Positions 7,883-17,079 of a stretch of 64,000 nucleotides of DNA are shown here, piece after piece; the first letter of the stretch is position 1; every line of letters starts with the position of its first letter. The position numbers and the translations under genes were made by a program. The stretch spans positions 62,001-126,000 of the forward strand of contig BBYL01000021.1 in NCBI GenBank assembly GCA_001570385.1, written 5' to 3'. The stretch is from Microtetraspora glauca. Its GTDB lineage: Bacteria > Actinomycetota > Actinomycetes > Streptosporangiales > Streptosporangiaceae. Under the pieces are notes generated by a model. That model was given only the letters and a program-made list of their open reading frames with translations, ran no database searches and was not told the DNA's origin.

Positions 7883-8965
7883 TCATTCCGCGGTGACTTC
7901 GGTGACGGCGGCCCGTGCGCTGGACTCGTCGACGACGGGGCCTTTGTCTGATGACAGTGTCGGGGACAGGCCCAGCCATGGTTTGTCGGTGGCGTCGAAT
8001 CCGGTGAGTTCAGCGATCTTGCCGTTGACGACGTGCAGGACCGCGATGGTGAACAAACGGTATTCCGGGTCGTCGGGGGTGCGGAGGTACAGCGCGGCGG
8101 CAGGCATGCGGTTGACCGTCGTGGCGGTGCAGCGCCAGTCGTCGTAGCCGTGCTGGAAGAGCCCACCGGAGACCCAGCCGTCCACCGCGTCCTTTGCCGT
8201 GACGGTCACGGTGCCCGGGTCGGGCAGCATCGTGAAGCGCAGGTCGTCGCGCAGCAGGGCCATCAGCCCGTCGAGGTCGTTGCGCTCATGGGCGTCGATG
8301 TACGACTTCACCACGCCGCGCTCGTCATTCGACAGCTCGTGCGTGGCAGGGCGCCGCCAGTCGAGGCGGCGGTCGGGCAGCTGCTCGCGCATCGTCACGC
8401 GCGCCCGCTGCAGCGCGCTGGTCACCGATGCGACGGTCAGTTCGAGGGCGTCGGCGGCCTTCGACGCCGGCCAGCCGAGGACGTCGCGCAGGATGAACAC
8501 CGCCCGCTGCCGCGGCGGCAGGTGCTGGACGGCGACGATGAACGCCAGCTCGATCGTCTCCCGCGCCACCGCCGATTCCTGCGGGTCCTCCGGGAGCATC
8601 AGGTCCGGGTAGGGCTGCAGGTAGTGCACTTCCGAGCCCGCGCCAGGCAGCTCGGCAGGAACGGGTATGCGGTCGTTGCGCTTGTCCAGGAAGTCGAGGC
8701 AGGCGTTCGTCGCAATCCGGTACAGCCAGGTCCGCAGCGCGGCGTGGCCCTTGAACGACTCCCGCTTGTTCCACACCCGCAGGAACGTCTCCTGCGTCAT
8801 GTCCTGGGCGTCGTCGTAGTTCGCGAGCATCCGGTAGCAGTGCACGTGCAGCTCACGCCGGTAGCGCTCCGTGATGAGTGCGAACCGCGCCGTGTCGCCT
8901 GAGCGGGCCGCCGCGATGAACGTGGCCTCGTCGGCGCCCAGCGGTCTGGTGTCGGTCATGGTCAT
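7883..8965 (-). CDS. ECF sigma factor with C-terminal SnoaL-like domain (SigG-like)
   Basis: Extracytoplasmic-function sigma factor of 360 residues. Region 2 is HCYRMLANYDDAQDMTQETF with FKGHAALRTWLYRIATNACL. Region 4 is LPPRQRAVFILRDVLGWPAS and ALELTVASVTSALQRARVTM. From about residue 220 a SnoaL-like fold follows (IDAHERNDLDGLMALLRDD through VNGKIAELTGFDATDKPWLG), as in the mycobacterial SigG group, where the extra domain acts as a built-in modulator. The start at 8965 (MTMTDTRPLG) follows GGAAGGA; a second ATG at 8959 is also possible. No anti-sigma gene is adjacent. Confidence 0.9.
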   Translation of the reverse strand: MTMTDTRPLGADEATFIAAARSGDTARFALITERYRRELHVHCYRMLANYDDAQDMTQETFLRVWNKRESFKGHAALRTWLYRIATNACLDFLDKRNDRIPVPAELPGAGSEVHYLQPYPDLMLPEDPQESAVARETIELAFIVAVQHLPPRQRAVFILRDVLGWPASKAADALELTVASVTSALQRARVTMREQLPDRRLDWRRPATHELSNDERGVVKSYIDAHERNDLDGLMALLRDDLRFTMLPDPGTVTVTAKDAVDGWVSGGLFQHGYDDWRCTATTVNRMPAAALYLRTPDDPEYRLFTIAVLHVVNGKIAELTGFDATDKPWLGLSPTLSSDKGPVVDESSARAAVTEVTAE

Positions 8966-9165
8966 CAATCCTTCCACCGGTGCGAGGGCTAACAGAACTG
9001 ACGACGTGGCGGAGGATTTCTGATCGGTGAAGCAGCTGACACCGGGCCGTTCGCCAGGCCGGATGGGTCGGGGTCGATCCAGGGGACGTGCTCCGGGTCG
9101 GGCACACCCTCGATGTCGAGGTGGGGCCAGCACGGCTAACTAAGAGCCGCGCAGCGCAGAGCCGT

Positions 9166-9290
9166 CCGGTGGACACGACAGTGGTCAACGAGAAAGACCA
9201 GCAGACCCTGCTGCTCAAGCCGGACGCCGCCTATCTGGCCGATCCGAATACCACTTACCCAGTGACCATCCAGTCCGCATTCAGCATCAC
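9166..9290 (+). pseudogene. Relic of a large secreted DNRLRE/Rhs-type protein
   Basis: In the 8966-9466 intergenic stretch one frame reads VDTTVVNEKDQQTLLLKPDA and AAYLADPNTTYPVTIQSAF. This is the linker seen before the tandem domains of large actinobacterial secreted proteins (LxPDxxxLxDPxTxYPVTIDP). Nothing before or after continues the protein, so it is a short fossil. The rest of the gap shows nothing recognisable. Confidence 0.5.
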
Positions 9291-9416
9291 ACCCACTGCT
9301 CGCCTGTCCACTCCAGTGGCACTCCCGCGCCACATGAAGGTGTCGGCCACGGCCTGGACCCCCCCGGGAGGCTGGGCGCGAGCCCGCCGATTCGATTTGC
9401 CGACAATTCAGGTAGG

Positions 9417-9422
9417 TATTAT
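9417..9422 (+). promoter_or_regulatory. Candidate -10 element of the nine-gene importer operon
   Basis: TATTAT matches the housekeeping -10 consensus in 5 of 6 positions and stands 44 bp before the first gene of the operon. No convincing -35 hexamer was found at 16-18 bp, so the call is tentative. Confidence 0.3.
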
Positions 9423-9466
9423 GGTCTATCCCTAAGTCCCCCAGAAAACGAAGGGTTGTTCGGAAC

Positions 9467-11098
9467 ATGTCCTCCTTCAGACCTGCGGTCGTCACCCTGG
9501 CCATGCTCGCCGCCGTAGGACTTCTGACCTCCTGTGGTGGTTCCGGCACCGGCGCCCAAGCCAAGAGCGACGGCAAAAGCGACGGCAACCCCGTGTACGG
9601 CGGCACGCTCACCTACCTGGAACACCAGCCGCCCACCTGCCTCTATCTGCCGGCGGCCGGCTTCTATCCGAACGGCGGCGTGCTCAACCAGCTCACCGAC
9701 AAGCTGACCTGGCAGAATCCGGAGACGCTCAAGGTCGAGCCGTGGATCGCCACCAAGTGGGAGATCAACGAGGACGCCACGGAGTACACCTTCCATCTGC
9801 GGGACGGCGTGACGTTCAGCGACGGCACCCCACTCGACGCCGAGGCCGTGGCCGCCAACTTCGACGTGTACGGCCTCGGCGACGACAAGCTCAAGCTGCC
9901 CCCGGCCGAGTTCGTCAACAACTACGAGCGCAGCGAGGTCATCGACGCCAGGACCGTGCGCTTCCACTTCAGCAAGCCGTCGCCCGGGTTCCTCCAGGGC
10001 ACCTCGGTGATCGGCGCCGGTCTGGTCTCCAAGAAGACGATCAGCCTGCCGTACGAGGAGCAGTGCCAGCTGAAGAACGTCATCGGCTCGGGACCGTTCA
10101 CGGTGGCCAAGCAGGTCGTCGACAAGGAGATCGACCTCCAGGCGCGCAAGGACTACAACTGGGCGCCGTCCTCCTCCGCGCACCAGGGGCGGGCCTACCT
10201 CGACCTCATCAAGATCATCGTGACGCCGGAGGACAACGTCCGGGTGGGCGCGCTGACCTCCGGGCAGGCCGACTACGTCCGGTACGTGCAGGCCTACGAC
10301 GAGGCGACGGTCGAGAACGCCGGCTTCGTCGTCAAGGGTGAGCCCACCCGGGGCGTCAACAACGGCCTCTACCTGCGCCCCGCCAACAGCATCCTGAAGG
10401 ACATCAGGGTCAGGAAGGCGCTGCAGGCAGGGACCGACGCCAAGGAGGTGGTGACCACCCTCTTCACCGACAACTATCCCGTGGCGACCTCGGTCCTCAG
10501 CCATCTGGCGGCCGGATACGTCGACCTGTCGGACAAGCTCGCCTACGACCCCGGCACGGCCGACAAGCTGCTCGACGAGGCCGGATGGACGCGCGGCGCC
10601 GACGGCATCCGGGAGAAGGACGGCGTCAAGCTGCAGCTCGGCGTCTTCGTCGCCGGCCCGCAGCCGCTGTCCAAGCAGACCCTGGAGCTCATCGCCCAGC
10701 AGTGGACCAAGATCGGCGTGAAGCTCGAGATCCGCCCCGCCGACGCGGGCACCCAGGCCGTGGACATCAAGAACGCCGAGAAGACGGCGGTGAACCACTC
10801 GATGGTCGGCCGCGCCGACCAGGACGTGATCAAGAGCCACTTCCACACGAAGAACCGCGACGTGATCCTCTCCAACGACAAGAAGCTCGACCAGCTCCTT
10901 GAGGAGGAGTCGGCCCTCGCCGACGAGACCAAGCGGAACGAGAAGGTGGCCGAGATCCAGCGGTACGTCATCGACCAGGGGTACGCCATCCCGCTCTTCG
11001 AGGAGCCCCAGGTCTACGGCATCGCGCCGTACGTCCACGGGGCGGCCTTCGAGGCGGTCGGCCGGCCAAGCTTCTACTCTGTCTGGCTCAGTAAGTGA
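9467..11098 (+). CDS. ABC importer substrate-binding lipoprotein (SBP_bac_5, KPN_01854-like)
   Basis: Extracytoplasmic solute-binding protein of 543 residues and first gene of a nine-gene operon. MSSFRPAVVTLAMLAAVGLL leads into TSC, a lipobox with Cys23 as the lipidation site. The rest is a peptide/nickel-type binding fold: YGGTLTYLEHQPPTCLYLP, KWEINEDATEYTFHLRDGVT, FSDGTPLDAEAVAANFD. The combination with a luciferase-like monooxygenase, two CMD proteins and VOC/OsmC genes matches the uncharacterised KPN_01854/Avi_7170 neighbourhood. The ligand is probably a small amphipathic or peptide-like compound that is then oxidised. The stop overlaps the next start (GTGA). Confidence 0.9.
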   Translation: MSSFRPAVVTLAMLAAVGLLTSCGGSGTGAQAKSDGKSDGNPVYGGTLTYLEHQPPTCLYLPAAGFYPNGGVLNQLTDKLTWQNPETLKVEPWIATKWEINEDATEYTFHLRDGVTFSDGTPLDAEAVAANFDVYGLGDDKLKLPPAEFVNNYERSEVIDARTVRFHFSKPSPGFLQGTSVIGAGLVSKKTISLPYEEQCQLKNVIGSGPFTVAKQVVDKEIDLQARKDYNWAPSSSAHQGRAYLDLIKIIVTPEDNVRVGALTSGQADYVRYVQAYDEATVENAGFVVKGEPTRGVNNGLYLRPANSILKDIRVRKALQAGTDAKEVVTTLFTDNYPVATSVLSHLAAGYVDLSDKLAYDPGTADKLLDEAGWTRGADGIREKDGVKLQLGVFVAGPQPLSKQTLELIAQQWTKIGVKLEIRPADAGTQAVDIKNAEKTAVNHSMVGRADQDVIKSHFHTKNRDVILSNDKKLDQLLEEESALADETKRNEKVAEIQRYVIDQGYAIPLFEEPQVYGIAPYVHGAAFEAVGRPSFYSVWLSK

Positions 11099-12000
11099 CG
11101 AAATATCTGCTCAAAAGGGCAGGACAGGCACTGCTTGTCCTGTGGGCCGCCTTCACCGCGGCGTACATCCTGCTCCAGGCCCTGCCCGGCGACTCCATCC
11201 TGATCAAGTTCCAGAATCCCGAACTCGGGCTGTCGCCGGAGCAGATCGCCGAGATCCGCGAGTACTACGACGCGGGCGGCTACCTGCACACCGTGCTCGG
11301 CTTCCTCCACGGCGACTTCGGCTACTCGGTCGACACCGGCGCCCCGGTCGTCGAGCGGCTGGCCGAGGGACTGCCGGAGACGGCCAAGCTGGCCACCTGC
11401 GCCTTCGTGCTGGCGGTGCTGCTGGCCGTGCTGATCGCCTTCGGCTCCGCGTACAGCGGCAGGCTGCGCGGCCTGCTGCTGGCGGTGCCCGCCCTGTTCA
11501 TCTCGGTCCCGGCGTTCTGGCTCGGCATCCTGCTCATCCAGATCTTCTCGTTCCGGCTCCGGCTGGTCCCGGTCATCGGCGGCACCGAGCTCCAGCAGCT
11601 CGTGCTGCCGGTGCTCACGCTGGCCGTGCCGATCTCCGCGCCGATCGCGCAGGTGCTCGCGCGCAGCATCGACCAGGTGCTCACCCAGCCGTTCGTTCCG
11701 GTGGTGGCGGCCAAGGGCGCCTCGCGCTCCTGGATCCTGTGGCGGCACGTCGCGCGCAACGCGCTGCCGCCGACGCTGACCGTGGCGGGCCTGGTGTTCG
11801 GCGAGCTGATCGCCGGGTCCGTGGTCACCGAGACCGTCTTCGGCCGGGGCGGCATCGGCCGCCTCACCGAGCAGGCGGTCAACGCTCAGGACACTCCGGT
11901 GCTCCTGGCCGTGGTGGTGCTGGCCGCGACCGTCTTCGTCGTGGTCAACCTGCTGGTCGACGTGCTGTTCCCGGTGCTCGACCCGAGGCTGGCGACATGA
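11095..12000 (+). CDS. ABC importer permease (DppB-type)
   Basis: Inner-membrane permease of 301 residues from the peptide/nickel transporter class. There are about six hydrophobic helices, the first beginning LLKRAGQALLVLWAAFTAAY. A family N-terminal domain contains LGFLHGDFGYSVDTGAPV. The EAA-type cytoplasmic loop is VVAAKGASRSWILWRHVARN. Start is the GTG in the GTGA overlap with the binding-protein stop, and the stop overlaps the second permease start (ATGA). It pairs with the next gene to form the channel. Confidence 0.92.
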   Translation: MTKYLLKRAGQALLVLWAAFTAAYILLQALPGDSILIKFQNPELGLSPEQIAEIREYYDAGGYLHTVLGFLHGDFGYSVDTGAPVVERLAEGLPETAKLATCAFVLAVLLAVLIAFGSAYSGRLRGLLLAVPALFISVPAFWLGILLIQIFSFRLRLVPVIGGTELQQLVLPVLTLAVPISAPIAQVLARSIDQVLTQPFVPVVAAKGASRSWILWRHVARNALPPTLTVAGLVFGELIAGSVVTETVFGRGGIGRLTEQAVNAQDTPVLLAVVVLAATVFVVVNLLVDVLFPVLDPRLAT

Positions 12001-12764
12001 GGTGGCTGTCGTGGGCGGTCATCGCCCTGGTGGTGCTCTGGGCCGCCGTGCCGTCGCTGTTCACCGGGTATGACCCGCTGGCCGGGGTCCCGGCCGAGAA
12101 GCTCCAGGAGCCGAGCGCCGCGCATCTGTTCGGTACCGACGCCGTGGGGCGCGACCTGTTCGCGCGAGTGGTGCATGGATCGGTCCAGTCGCTCTCGGGC
12201 GCGCTCGTCGCGGTCGCCGTCGGCCTGCTGCTCGGCACGCTGCTCGGCCTGATCGCCGGGTCGGTGCGCGGGGTGGTCGACGAGACCGTCATGCGGATCA
12301 TGGACGTGCTGCTGTCGGTGCCGGGGCTGCTGCTGGCGCTCACGATGATCATCCTGCTCGGGCCCGGCACGGTGAACGTGGCGATCGCGGTGGGCGTCGG
12401 CTCCGTCGCCTCCTTCGCCCGCCTGGCCAGGGCCGAGGTGGTCCGGGTGCGCCGCACCGACTATGTCGAGGCCGCGTTCGGCAGCGGCGGCACCTTCGCC
12501 GGCGTGCTCGTGCGGCACGTACTGCCGAACTCCCTCGGCCCGGTCATCGCGCTGTCGGCACTGCAGTTCGGCGTGGCGATCCTGGCGATCTCCACGCTCG
12601 GCTTCCTCGGCTATGGAGCCGAGCCGCCGACGCCCGAGTGGGGGCTGCTCATCGCCGAGGGCCGCAACTACCTGGCCACCTCGTGGTGGCTCACCACACT
12701 CCCCGGCGCGGTCGTCGTCGCCGTGGTTCTCGCCGCCGGTCGCATCTCGAAGGAGATCAGATGA
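11997..12764 (+). CDS. ABC importer permease (DppC-type)
   Basis: Second membrane subunit, 255 residues. MRWLSWAVIALVVLWAAVPS is the first helix, followed by the DppC-type segment AHLFGTDAVGRDLFARVVHG. The EAA loop is VRRTDYVEAAFGSGGTFAGV followed by RHVLPNSLGP. The C-terminal region holds LGFLGYGAEPPTPEWGLLI, typical of DppC/OppC proteins. It overlaps both neighbours by 4 bp, so it is translationally coupled to the upstream permease and the downstream ATPase. A longer in-frame extension upstream at 10899 is a shadow of the neighbouring genes. Confidence 0.92.
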   Translation: MRWLSWAVIALVVLWAAVPSLFTGYDPLAGVPAEKLQEPSAAHLFGTDAVGRDLFARVVHGSVQSLSGALVAVAVGLLLGTLLGLIAGSVRGVVDETVMRIMDVLLSVPGLLLALTMIILLGPGTVNVAIAVGVGSVASFARLARAEVVRVRRTDYVEAAFGSGGTFAGVLVRHVLPNSLGPVIALSALQFGVAILAISTLGFLGYGAEPPTPEWGLLIAEGRNYLATSWWLTTLPGAVVVAVVLAAGRISKEIR

Positions 12765-14290
12765 GCCTCCTCGACGTCCGGGATCTCACGGTCGCGTACG
12801 GCCGACAGGTCGCGGTCAAGGGCGTCTCGTTCACGGTCGAGCAGGGAGAGGTCGTCGCCGTGGTCGGCGAGTCGGGTTCCGGCAAGACCACGACGGCCAA
12901 CGCGATCATCGGCCTGCACCCGGCGTCGTCGGGCAAGGTCCTGCTCAACGGCGTCGACATCGCGGGCTGGTCGCAGCGCCGCCTGCGGTCGATCCGGGGG
13001 CACCGGATCGGCCTGGTCCCCCAGGACCCGTCGAACTCGCTGAACCCGGTCATGAAGATCGGTCGGCAGATCGGCGAGATCCTCAAGATCCACAAATATG
13101 GCGACAGAGCGGGCATCAGGCGGCGGGTGATCGAGCTGCTCACCCGCGTCGGCCTCGACGACCCCGAGCGCCGCGCCGGCCAGTACCCGCACGAACTCTC
13201 CGGCGGCATGCGCCAGCGCGTGCTCATCGCCATCGCGATCGCCCTGCGCCCCAGCCTGATCATCGCCGACGAGCCGACCAGCGCCCTGGACGTCACCGTC
13301 CAGCGTCGCATCCTCGACCTCATCGACGACCTCAGAAAGGAGTACGGCACGGCGGTCCTCCTGGTCACCCACGACCTGGGCGTGGCGGCCGCGCGTTCCG
13401 ACCGCCTGGTCGTGATGAAGGACGGCCTGATCGAGGAGTCGGGCGGCGTCCGCGAGGTGCTCGCCGCGCCCGCCGCGCCGTACACGCGCCGGCTCTTCGA
13501 GGACGCCCCGGCGCTGACCGCACGCGAGTTCAAGTCGGTGGACACGTCGGCCGAGCCCGCCATCGTCGTACGCGACCTCGTCAAGGAGTTCGGCTCCTTC
13601 CGCGCCGTCGACGGCGTCTCCTTCGAGGTGCTGCGGGGCAGTACGCACGCCCTGGTAGGCGAGTCGGGCTCGGGCAAGACCACGACGGCGCGCATCGTGA
13701 CCCGCTTCACCGGGGCCACGTCGGGCGAGGTCGTGATAGGCGGCGACCCGGTGAGCCCGCGCGATTTCCGGCGCAGGGTGCAGCTCGTCTACCAGAACCC
13801 CTACGGCTCCCTCGATCCCCGCCAGACGGTCGCCGGGATCGTGGAGGAGCCGCTGCGCAACTTCCGCCTCGGCGACCGGGCCGCCCGCCGTGCCAGGGTG
13901 AAGGAGCTGCTGGAGCGCGTCGCTCTGCCCGAGACGCTGCTCGAGCGCCGGCCCGGGGAGCTGTCCGGCGGGCAGCGCCAGCGGGTGGCTATCGCCCGCG
14001 CGCTCGCCGTCGAACCCGAGGTGGTCGTGCTCGACGAGGCCGTGTCCGCGCTGGACGTGACCGTGCAGGCGCAGATCCTGACGCTGCTGGAGGAGCTCCA
14101 GCGCGACCTCGGACTCACCTATCTCTTCATCTCCCACGACCTCGCCGTCGTGCGGCAGATATCGCACACCGTTTCCGTCATGAACAAAGGACGCATTGTG
14201 GAATCAGGGACGACGCACCAGATCTTCGACAGTCCGCGGGAGGAGTACACCCGCGAGCTGCTCGCCGCCGTGGCGGAGCCGGTGCGATGA
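12761..14290 (+). CDS. Fused double ABC ATPase (DppD-DppF type)
   Basis: Cytosolic energising subunit of the importer, 509 residues, with two complete nucleotide-binding domains in one chain. Domain 1 has Walker A GESGSGKTT (about residue 36), signature LSGGMRQRV and Walker B LIIADEPTSALD. Domain 2 (about 265-509) has GESGSGKTT again, LSGGQRQRV and VVVLDEAVSALD. Both appear catalytically competent. The ATG at 12761 overlaps the permease stop, and the stop overlaps the monooxygenase start (ATGA). One fused chain replaces the usual DppD/DppF pair. Confidence 0.93.
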   Translation: MSLLDVRDLTVAYGRQVAVKGVSFTVEQGEVVAVVGESGSGKTTTANAIIGLHPASSGKVLLNGVDIAGWSQRRLRSIRGHRIGLVPQDPSNSLNPVMKIGRQIGEILKIHKYGDRAGIRRRVIELLTRVGLDDPERRAGQYPHELSGGMRQRVLIAIAIALRPSLIIADEPTSALDVTVQRRILDLIDDLRKEYGTAVLLVTHDLGVAAARSDRLVVMKDGLIEESGGVREVLAAPAAPYTRRLFEDAPALTAREFKSVDTSAEPAIVVRDLVKEFGSFRAVDGVSFEVLRGSTHALVGESGSGKTTTARIVTRFTGATSGEVVIGGDPVSPRDFRRRVQLVYQNPYGSLDPRQTVAGIVEEPLRNFRLGDRAARRARVKELLERVALPETLLERRPGELSGGQRQRVAIARALAVEPEVVVLDEAVSALDVTVQAQILTLLEELQRDLGLTYLFISHDLAVVRQISHTVSVMNKGRIVESGTTHQIFDSPREEYTRELLAAVAEPVR

Positions 14291-15276
14291 CCCGGATCGG
14301 CTTCTTCACCCGGGTGCTCGACGACGCCCCGCCCGGCGAGCGCTACCGGCTGGCCGTCGAGCAGATCCAGCACGCCGAACGCCTCGGCTTCGACACCGCC
14401 TGGGTGGCCCAGCACCACTTCGACGGTGATGAGGGCGGCCTGCCCGCGCCGCTGGTCTTCCTCAGCCACGTGGCCGCGCGCACCAGCCGGATCAGGCTCG
14501 GCACCGGCATCATCACCCTGCCGCTCGAGCACCCGGTGCGCGTGGCCGAGGACGCCGCCGTGCTCGACCTGCTGTCCGGCGGGCGGCTGGAGGTCGGCGT
14601 TGGCGGCGGCGGCACGCCCGCGTCGTTCCCCGCCTTCGGCAAGGACCCGGCCCGGCGCGGCTCCATCTACGCCGACCACCTCCAGGTGCTCGTGGACGCG
14701 TGGTCGGGCAAGGACCTGGGCGGCGGCAACCACCTCTACCCGGCCGCGCCGACGCTGGCCGACGCCATCTGGGAGGCCACGTTCTCCGTCGCCGGCGGCG
14801 AGCGCGCCGGGCGGGCGGGCAACGGGCTGATGCTCTCGCGCACCCAGCCCAGGCCCGAGGGGTCGCGGCACGCCACGCTGGCCGAGATCCAGAAGCCCAT
14901 CGTGGACGCCTACTACGCCAACCTGCCCTCCGGCGTGGCGCCCCGGATCATGGTCTCGCGCACCGCGTTCGTCGCCGACACCCGCGAGGAGGCGCTGCAT
15001 TGGGCCGCCGAGGGCCTGTCCAGGCCGGGTCCGCGGCAGCAGCCGGACGGCGGCGGTGTCGACGATCTGATCGCCACCTGGGACGCCCACGTCGGCACCC
15101 CCGAGGACGTCATCGCCAGCCTGAGGGCGGACCCGACGCTGGAACGTGCCACCGACCTGGTCTTCCAGGTGCACTCCATCGACCCGCCGCACGAGCTGAT
15201 CCTGCGCTCCATCGAGCTGCTCGCGACCGAGGTGGCTCCCGCACTGGAGGCGATATTGGAAGGAAACACCGCATGA
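14287..15276 (+). CDS. Luciferase-like FMN-dependent monooxygenase (KPN_01858-like)
   Basis: Predicted TIM-barrel flavin-dependent oxidoreductase of 329 residues. MTRIGFFTRVLDDAPPGERY starts the barrel. Family segments are RLGFDTAWVAQHHFDGDEGG, RIRLGTGIITLPLEHPVRVA and EDAAVLDLLSGGRLEVGVGG. By neighbourhood and sequence it fits the putative FMN-dependent monooxygenase family found with KPN_01854-type binding proteins. No flavin reductase gene is in the operon, so reduced flavin must come from elsewhere. It would oxidise the imported compound or a derivative; oxidative desulfurisation is one possibility. Coupled by ATGA overlaps on both sides. Confidence 0.88.
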   Translation: MTRIGFFTRVLDDAPPGERYRLAVEQIQHAERLGFDTAWVAQHHFDGDEGGLPAPLVFLSHVAARTSRIRLGTGIITLPLEHPVRVAEDAAVLDLLSGGRLEVGVGGGGTPASFPAFGKDPARRGSIYADHLQVLVDAWSGKDLGGGNHLYPAAPTLADAIWEATFSVAGGERAGRAGNGLMLSRTQPRPEGSRHATLAEIQKPIVDAYYANLPSGVAPRIMVSRTAFVADTREEALHWAAEGLSRPGPRQQPDGGGVDDLIATWDAHVGTPEDVIASLRADPTLERATDLVFQVHSIDPPHELILRSIELLATEVAPALEAILEGNTA

Positions 15277-15914
15277 CCGCCGACACAAGCGCCGACGTAA
15301 GCGCCGGCACGACCACCGACCCGACCACCGACCCGACCGTCGACGTCATCGACACGCTGGCCGGGATCCGGCCGGGATCCCGCCTGGACCTGCTGCGCGA
15401 CCGGCGTCCCGAGGCCCGCGAACACGCCCAGCGCGCCTACGAGGCGCTGTTCGCCCCCGACTCGGAGCAGGAGGTGACCCTGGTCGAGCGCGTCGCCCTG
15501 GCCGCCTTCGTCGCCGGACTCCACCAGGACCCCGCCGTCGCCCGCCACTACGCCGACCGGCTGGCCGAGCACGCCCCCGACCTGCGTACGACCATCGAGC
15601 GCGAGATCGAGGCGAGCCGGACCGTCGGCCCGTACGGCGTCTACGACGAGCCGTCGCTCGCCCAGGAGAGCCTGATCGGCCCGGCCTACCGGGCGGGGCG
15701 GCGCGCGGCGCTCGGCGAGCGCCTCGCCACCGCCCTCGACCACGCCCACCTGCTGGTCTTCCGCCCCCGCGAATCGAGCCGCGACGCGCTCAAGAGGCTC
15801 CTCGACGCCGGCTGGACCACCACGGGCGTGGTGACGATCTCGCAGCTCGTCGCCTTTCTCACCTTCCAGGTCCGCGTGGTCGCGGGTCTGCGTCTCCTAG
15901 GAGCCGACCGATGA
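15273..15914 (+). CDS. CMD domain protein, Avi_7170-like, without catalytic cysteines
   Basis: Protein of 213 residues in the carboxymuconolactone-decarboxylase (AhpD-like) superfamily. A Thr/Asp-rich N-terminus precedes IDTLAGIRPGSRLDLLRDR, EQEVTLVERVALAAFVAGLH and the final helices TGVVTISQLVAFLTFQVRVV. No CxxC motif is present, so it lacks the peroxidase active site of AhpD and probably serves a structural or different catalytic role with the next gene. It overlaps both neighbours by 4 bp. The pairing of a Cys-less and a Cys-containing CMD protein is a hallmark of this operon type. Confidence 0.8.
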   Translation: MTADTSADVSAGTTTDPTTDPTVDVIDTLAGIRPGSRLDLLRDRRPEAREHAQRAYEALFAPDSEQEVTLVERVALAAFVAGLHQDPAVARHYADRLAEHAPDLRTTIEREIEASRTVGPYGVYDEPSLAQESLIGPAYRAGRRAALGERLATALDHAHLLVFRPRESSRDALKRLLDAGWTTTGVVTISQLVAFLTFQVRVVAGLRLLGADR

Positions 15915-16462
15915 AGTTCACCCAGGACAAGCTCGGCTGGGAACCCTGGCTGGAGCCGCCGGCCGAGGACGAGCTGACCGATGCCCACCACGACGCCCTC
16001 GTCGACCGGGCGCGCGCGGCCTCGCCGTACTTCCGGCTGCTGGCGCTCGACCCGCGCGTGCTGCACGCGCGGACCACGACCGACAACGACATCTTCTACA
16101 ACGCCGACGGAGGCCTGCCCCGCGCCGAGCGGGAGCTGGCCGCGACCGCGACCTCGCGGCACAACGGCTGCGTCTTCTGCGCCTCTGTGCACGCCCGCTT
16201 CGCCGCGCACTACTCCAAGCGCCCGGACGACGTGCGGCGGCTGCTCGACGACGGCGTCGCCGCACCGCAGAACGAGCGGTGGCGAGCGATCATCGACGCC
16301 TCGGTGGCGCTGACCGCCACCCCCGGCGCGCTCGGCGCCGACCACCTGGCGGCCCTGCGCGCCGCCGGGCTCGACGACCTGGAGATCAGCGACGTGATCC
16401 ACGCCGCCGCCTTCTTCAACTGGGCCAACCGGCTCATGCTTTCCCTGGGAGAACCCGCGTGA
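15911..16462 (+). CDS. Alkylhydroperoxidase-domain protein, Avi_7169-like
   Basis: Second CMD-family protein, 183 residues. It carries the AhpD-type active site GCVFCASVHARF (CxxC followed by His), placing a redox-active cysteine pair on the helix typical of thiol peroxidases. The N-terminus KLGWEPWLEPPAEDELTDAH is characteristic of the Avi_7169 group. The C-terminus ISDVIHAAAFFNWANRLMLS matches the conserved last helix. It may detoxify peroxides made by the monooxygenase or transform its product. Start is ATG in the ATGA overlap; the stop overlaps the GTG of the VOC gene. Confidence 0.87.
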   Translation: MKFTQDKLGWEPWLEPPAEDELTDAHHDALVDRARAASPYFRLLALDPRVLHARTTTDNDIFYNADGGLPRAERELAATATSRHNGCVFCASVHARFAAHYSKRPDDVRRLLDDGVAAPQNERWRAIIDASVALTATPGALGADHLAALRAAGLDDLEISDVIHAAAFFNWANRLMLSLGEPA

Positions 16463-17079
16463 CTATCGCACTGGACCACCTCGTGTACGCCGTCCCCGAC
16501 CTTCAGGCCGGGGTGGCGGCCTTCGCCGCGCTGACCGGCGTCGTCCCCTCCGCGGGCGGCGCGCACCCCGGCGGCACGGCCAACTACCTCGTCGGCCTCG
16601 GAGACGGCGCCTACCTGGAGATCATCGGCCCCGACCCGTCCAGGCCCGGCACCCGGCCGCGCGCCTTCGGCCTGGAGTCGCTGACCGAGCCCACGCTCGC
16701 CGCGTGGGCCGTCCGTCCTGGTGACATCGACGCCTCCGTACGGCGGGCACGCGAGGCCGGTTACGATCCCGGCTCCATCGAGCCGCTCTCGCGGCGCACG
16801 CCCGACGGCACGCTCCTCGAATGGCGGCTGACCAGGCGCGACGACCCGGCCGCCGTTCGGACCACGCCCTTCCTCATCGACTGGGGGAGCACCACGCACC
16901 CATCGGCCTCGGGCATCCCGGCACTCTCCCTGGCCTCCTTCACCGTGATCCACCCCGATCCCCCGTCGGCGCGCGGACCCCTGGACGCCTTGGGGGTCAC
17001 GGTCACGGTCGAGCGGGGCCCGGCCCCCGGACTGCGTGCCGTACTCGACACCCCGGAAGGACAGGTGACGCTCGCATGA
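16459..17079 (+). CDS. VOC-family protein (glyoxalase-like)
   Basis: Predicted vicinal-oxygen-chelate fold protein of 206 residues. It opens with TIALDHLVYAVPDLQAGVAA and contains YLVGLGDGAYLEIIGPDPSR and the pseudo-repeat PDGTLLEWRLTR. It resembles the Glyoxalase_3-type VOC proteins found in small-molecule degradation operons. The GTG at 16459 is chosen because it overlaps the preceding stop (GTGA) and places the conserved ALDHLVYAV strand at the N-terminus; a frame open from 16279 runs back into the previous gene. Its role in the pathway is unknown. Confidence 0.85.
   Translation: MTIALDHLVYAVPDLQAGVAAFAALTGVVPSAGGAHPGGTANYLVGLGDGAYLEIIGPDPSRPGTRPRAFGLESLTEPTLAAWAVRPGDIDASVRRAREAGYDPGSIEPLSRRTPDGTLLEWRLTRRDDPAAVRTTPFLIDWGSTTHPSASGIPALSLASFTVIHPDPPSARGPLDALGVTVTVERGPAPGLRAVLDTPEGQVTLA

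Noticed and set aside
9419..11038. Minus-strand open frame of 539 codons opposite the substrate-binding protein
   Set aside because: Mirror frame of a GC-rich gene. The plus strand has a lipobox, family motifs and operon coupling.
12463..15276. Open frame of 937 codons across the importer operon
   Set aside because: It runs antagonistically through the permease and ATPase genes in another frame with arginine/proline-rich text. Only its last 330 codons, the monooxygenase, are a real gene.
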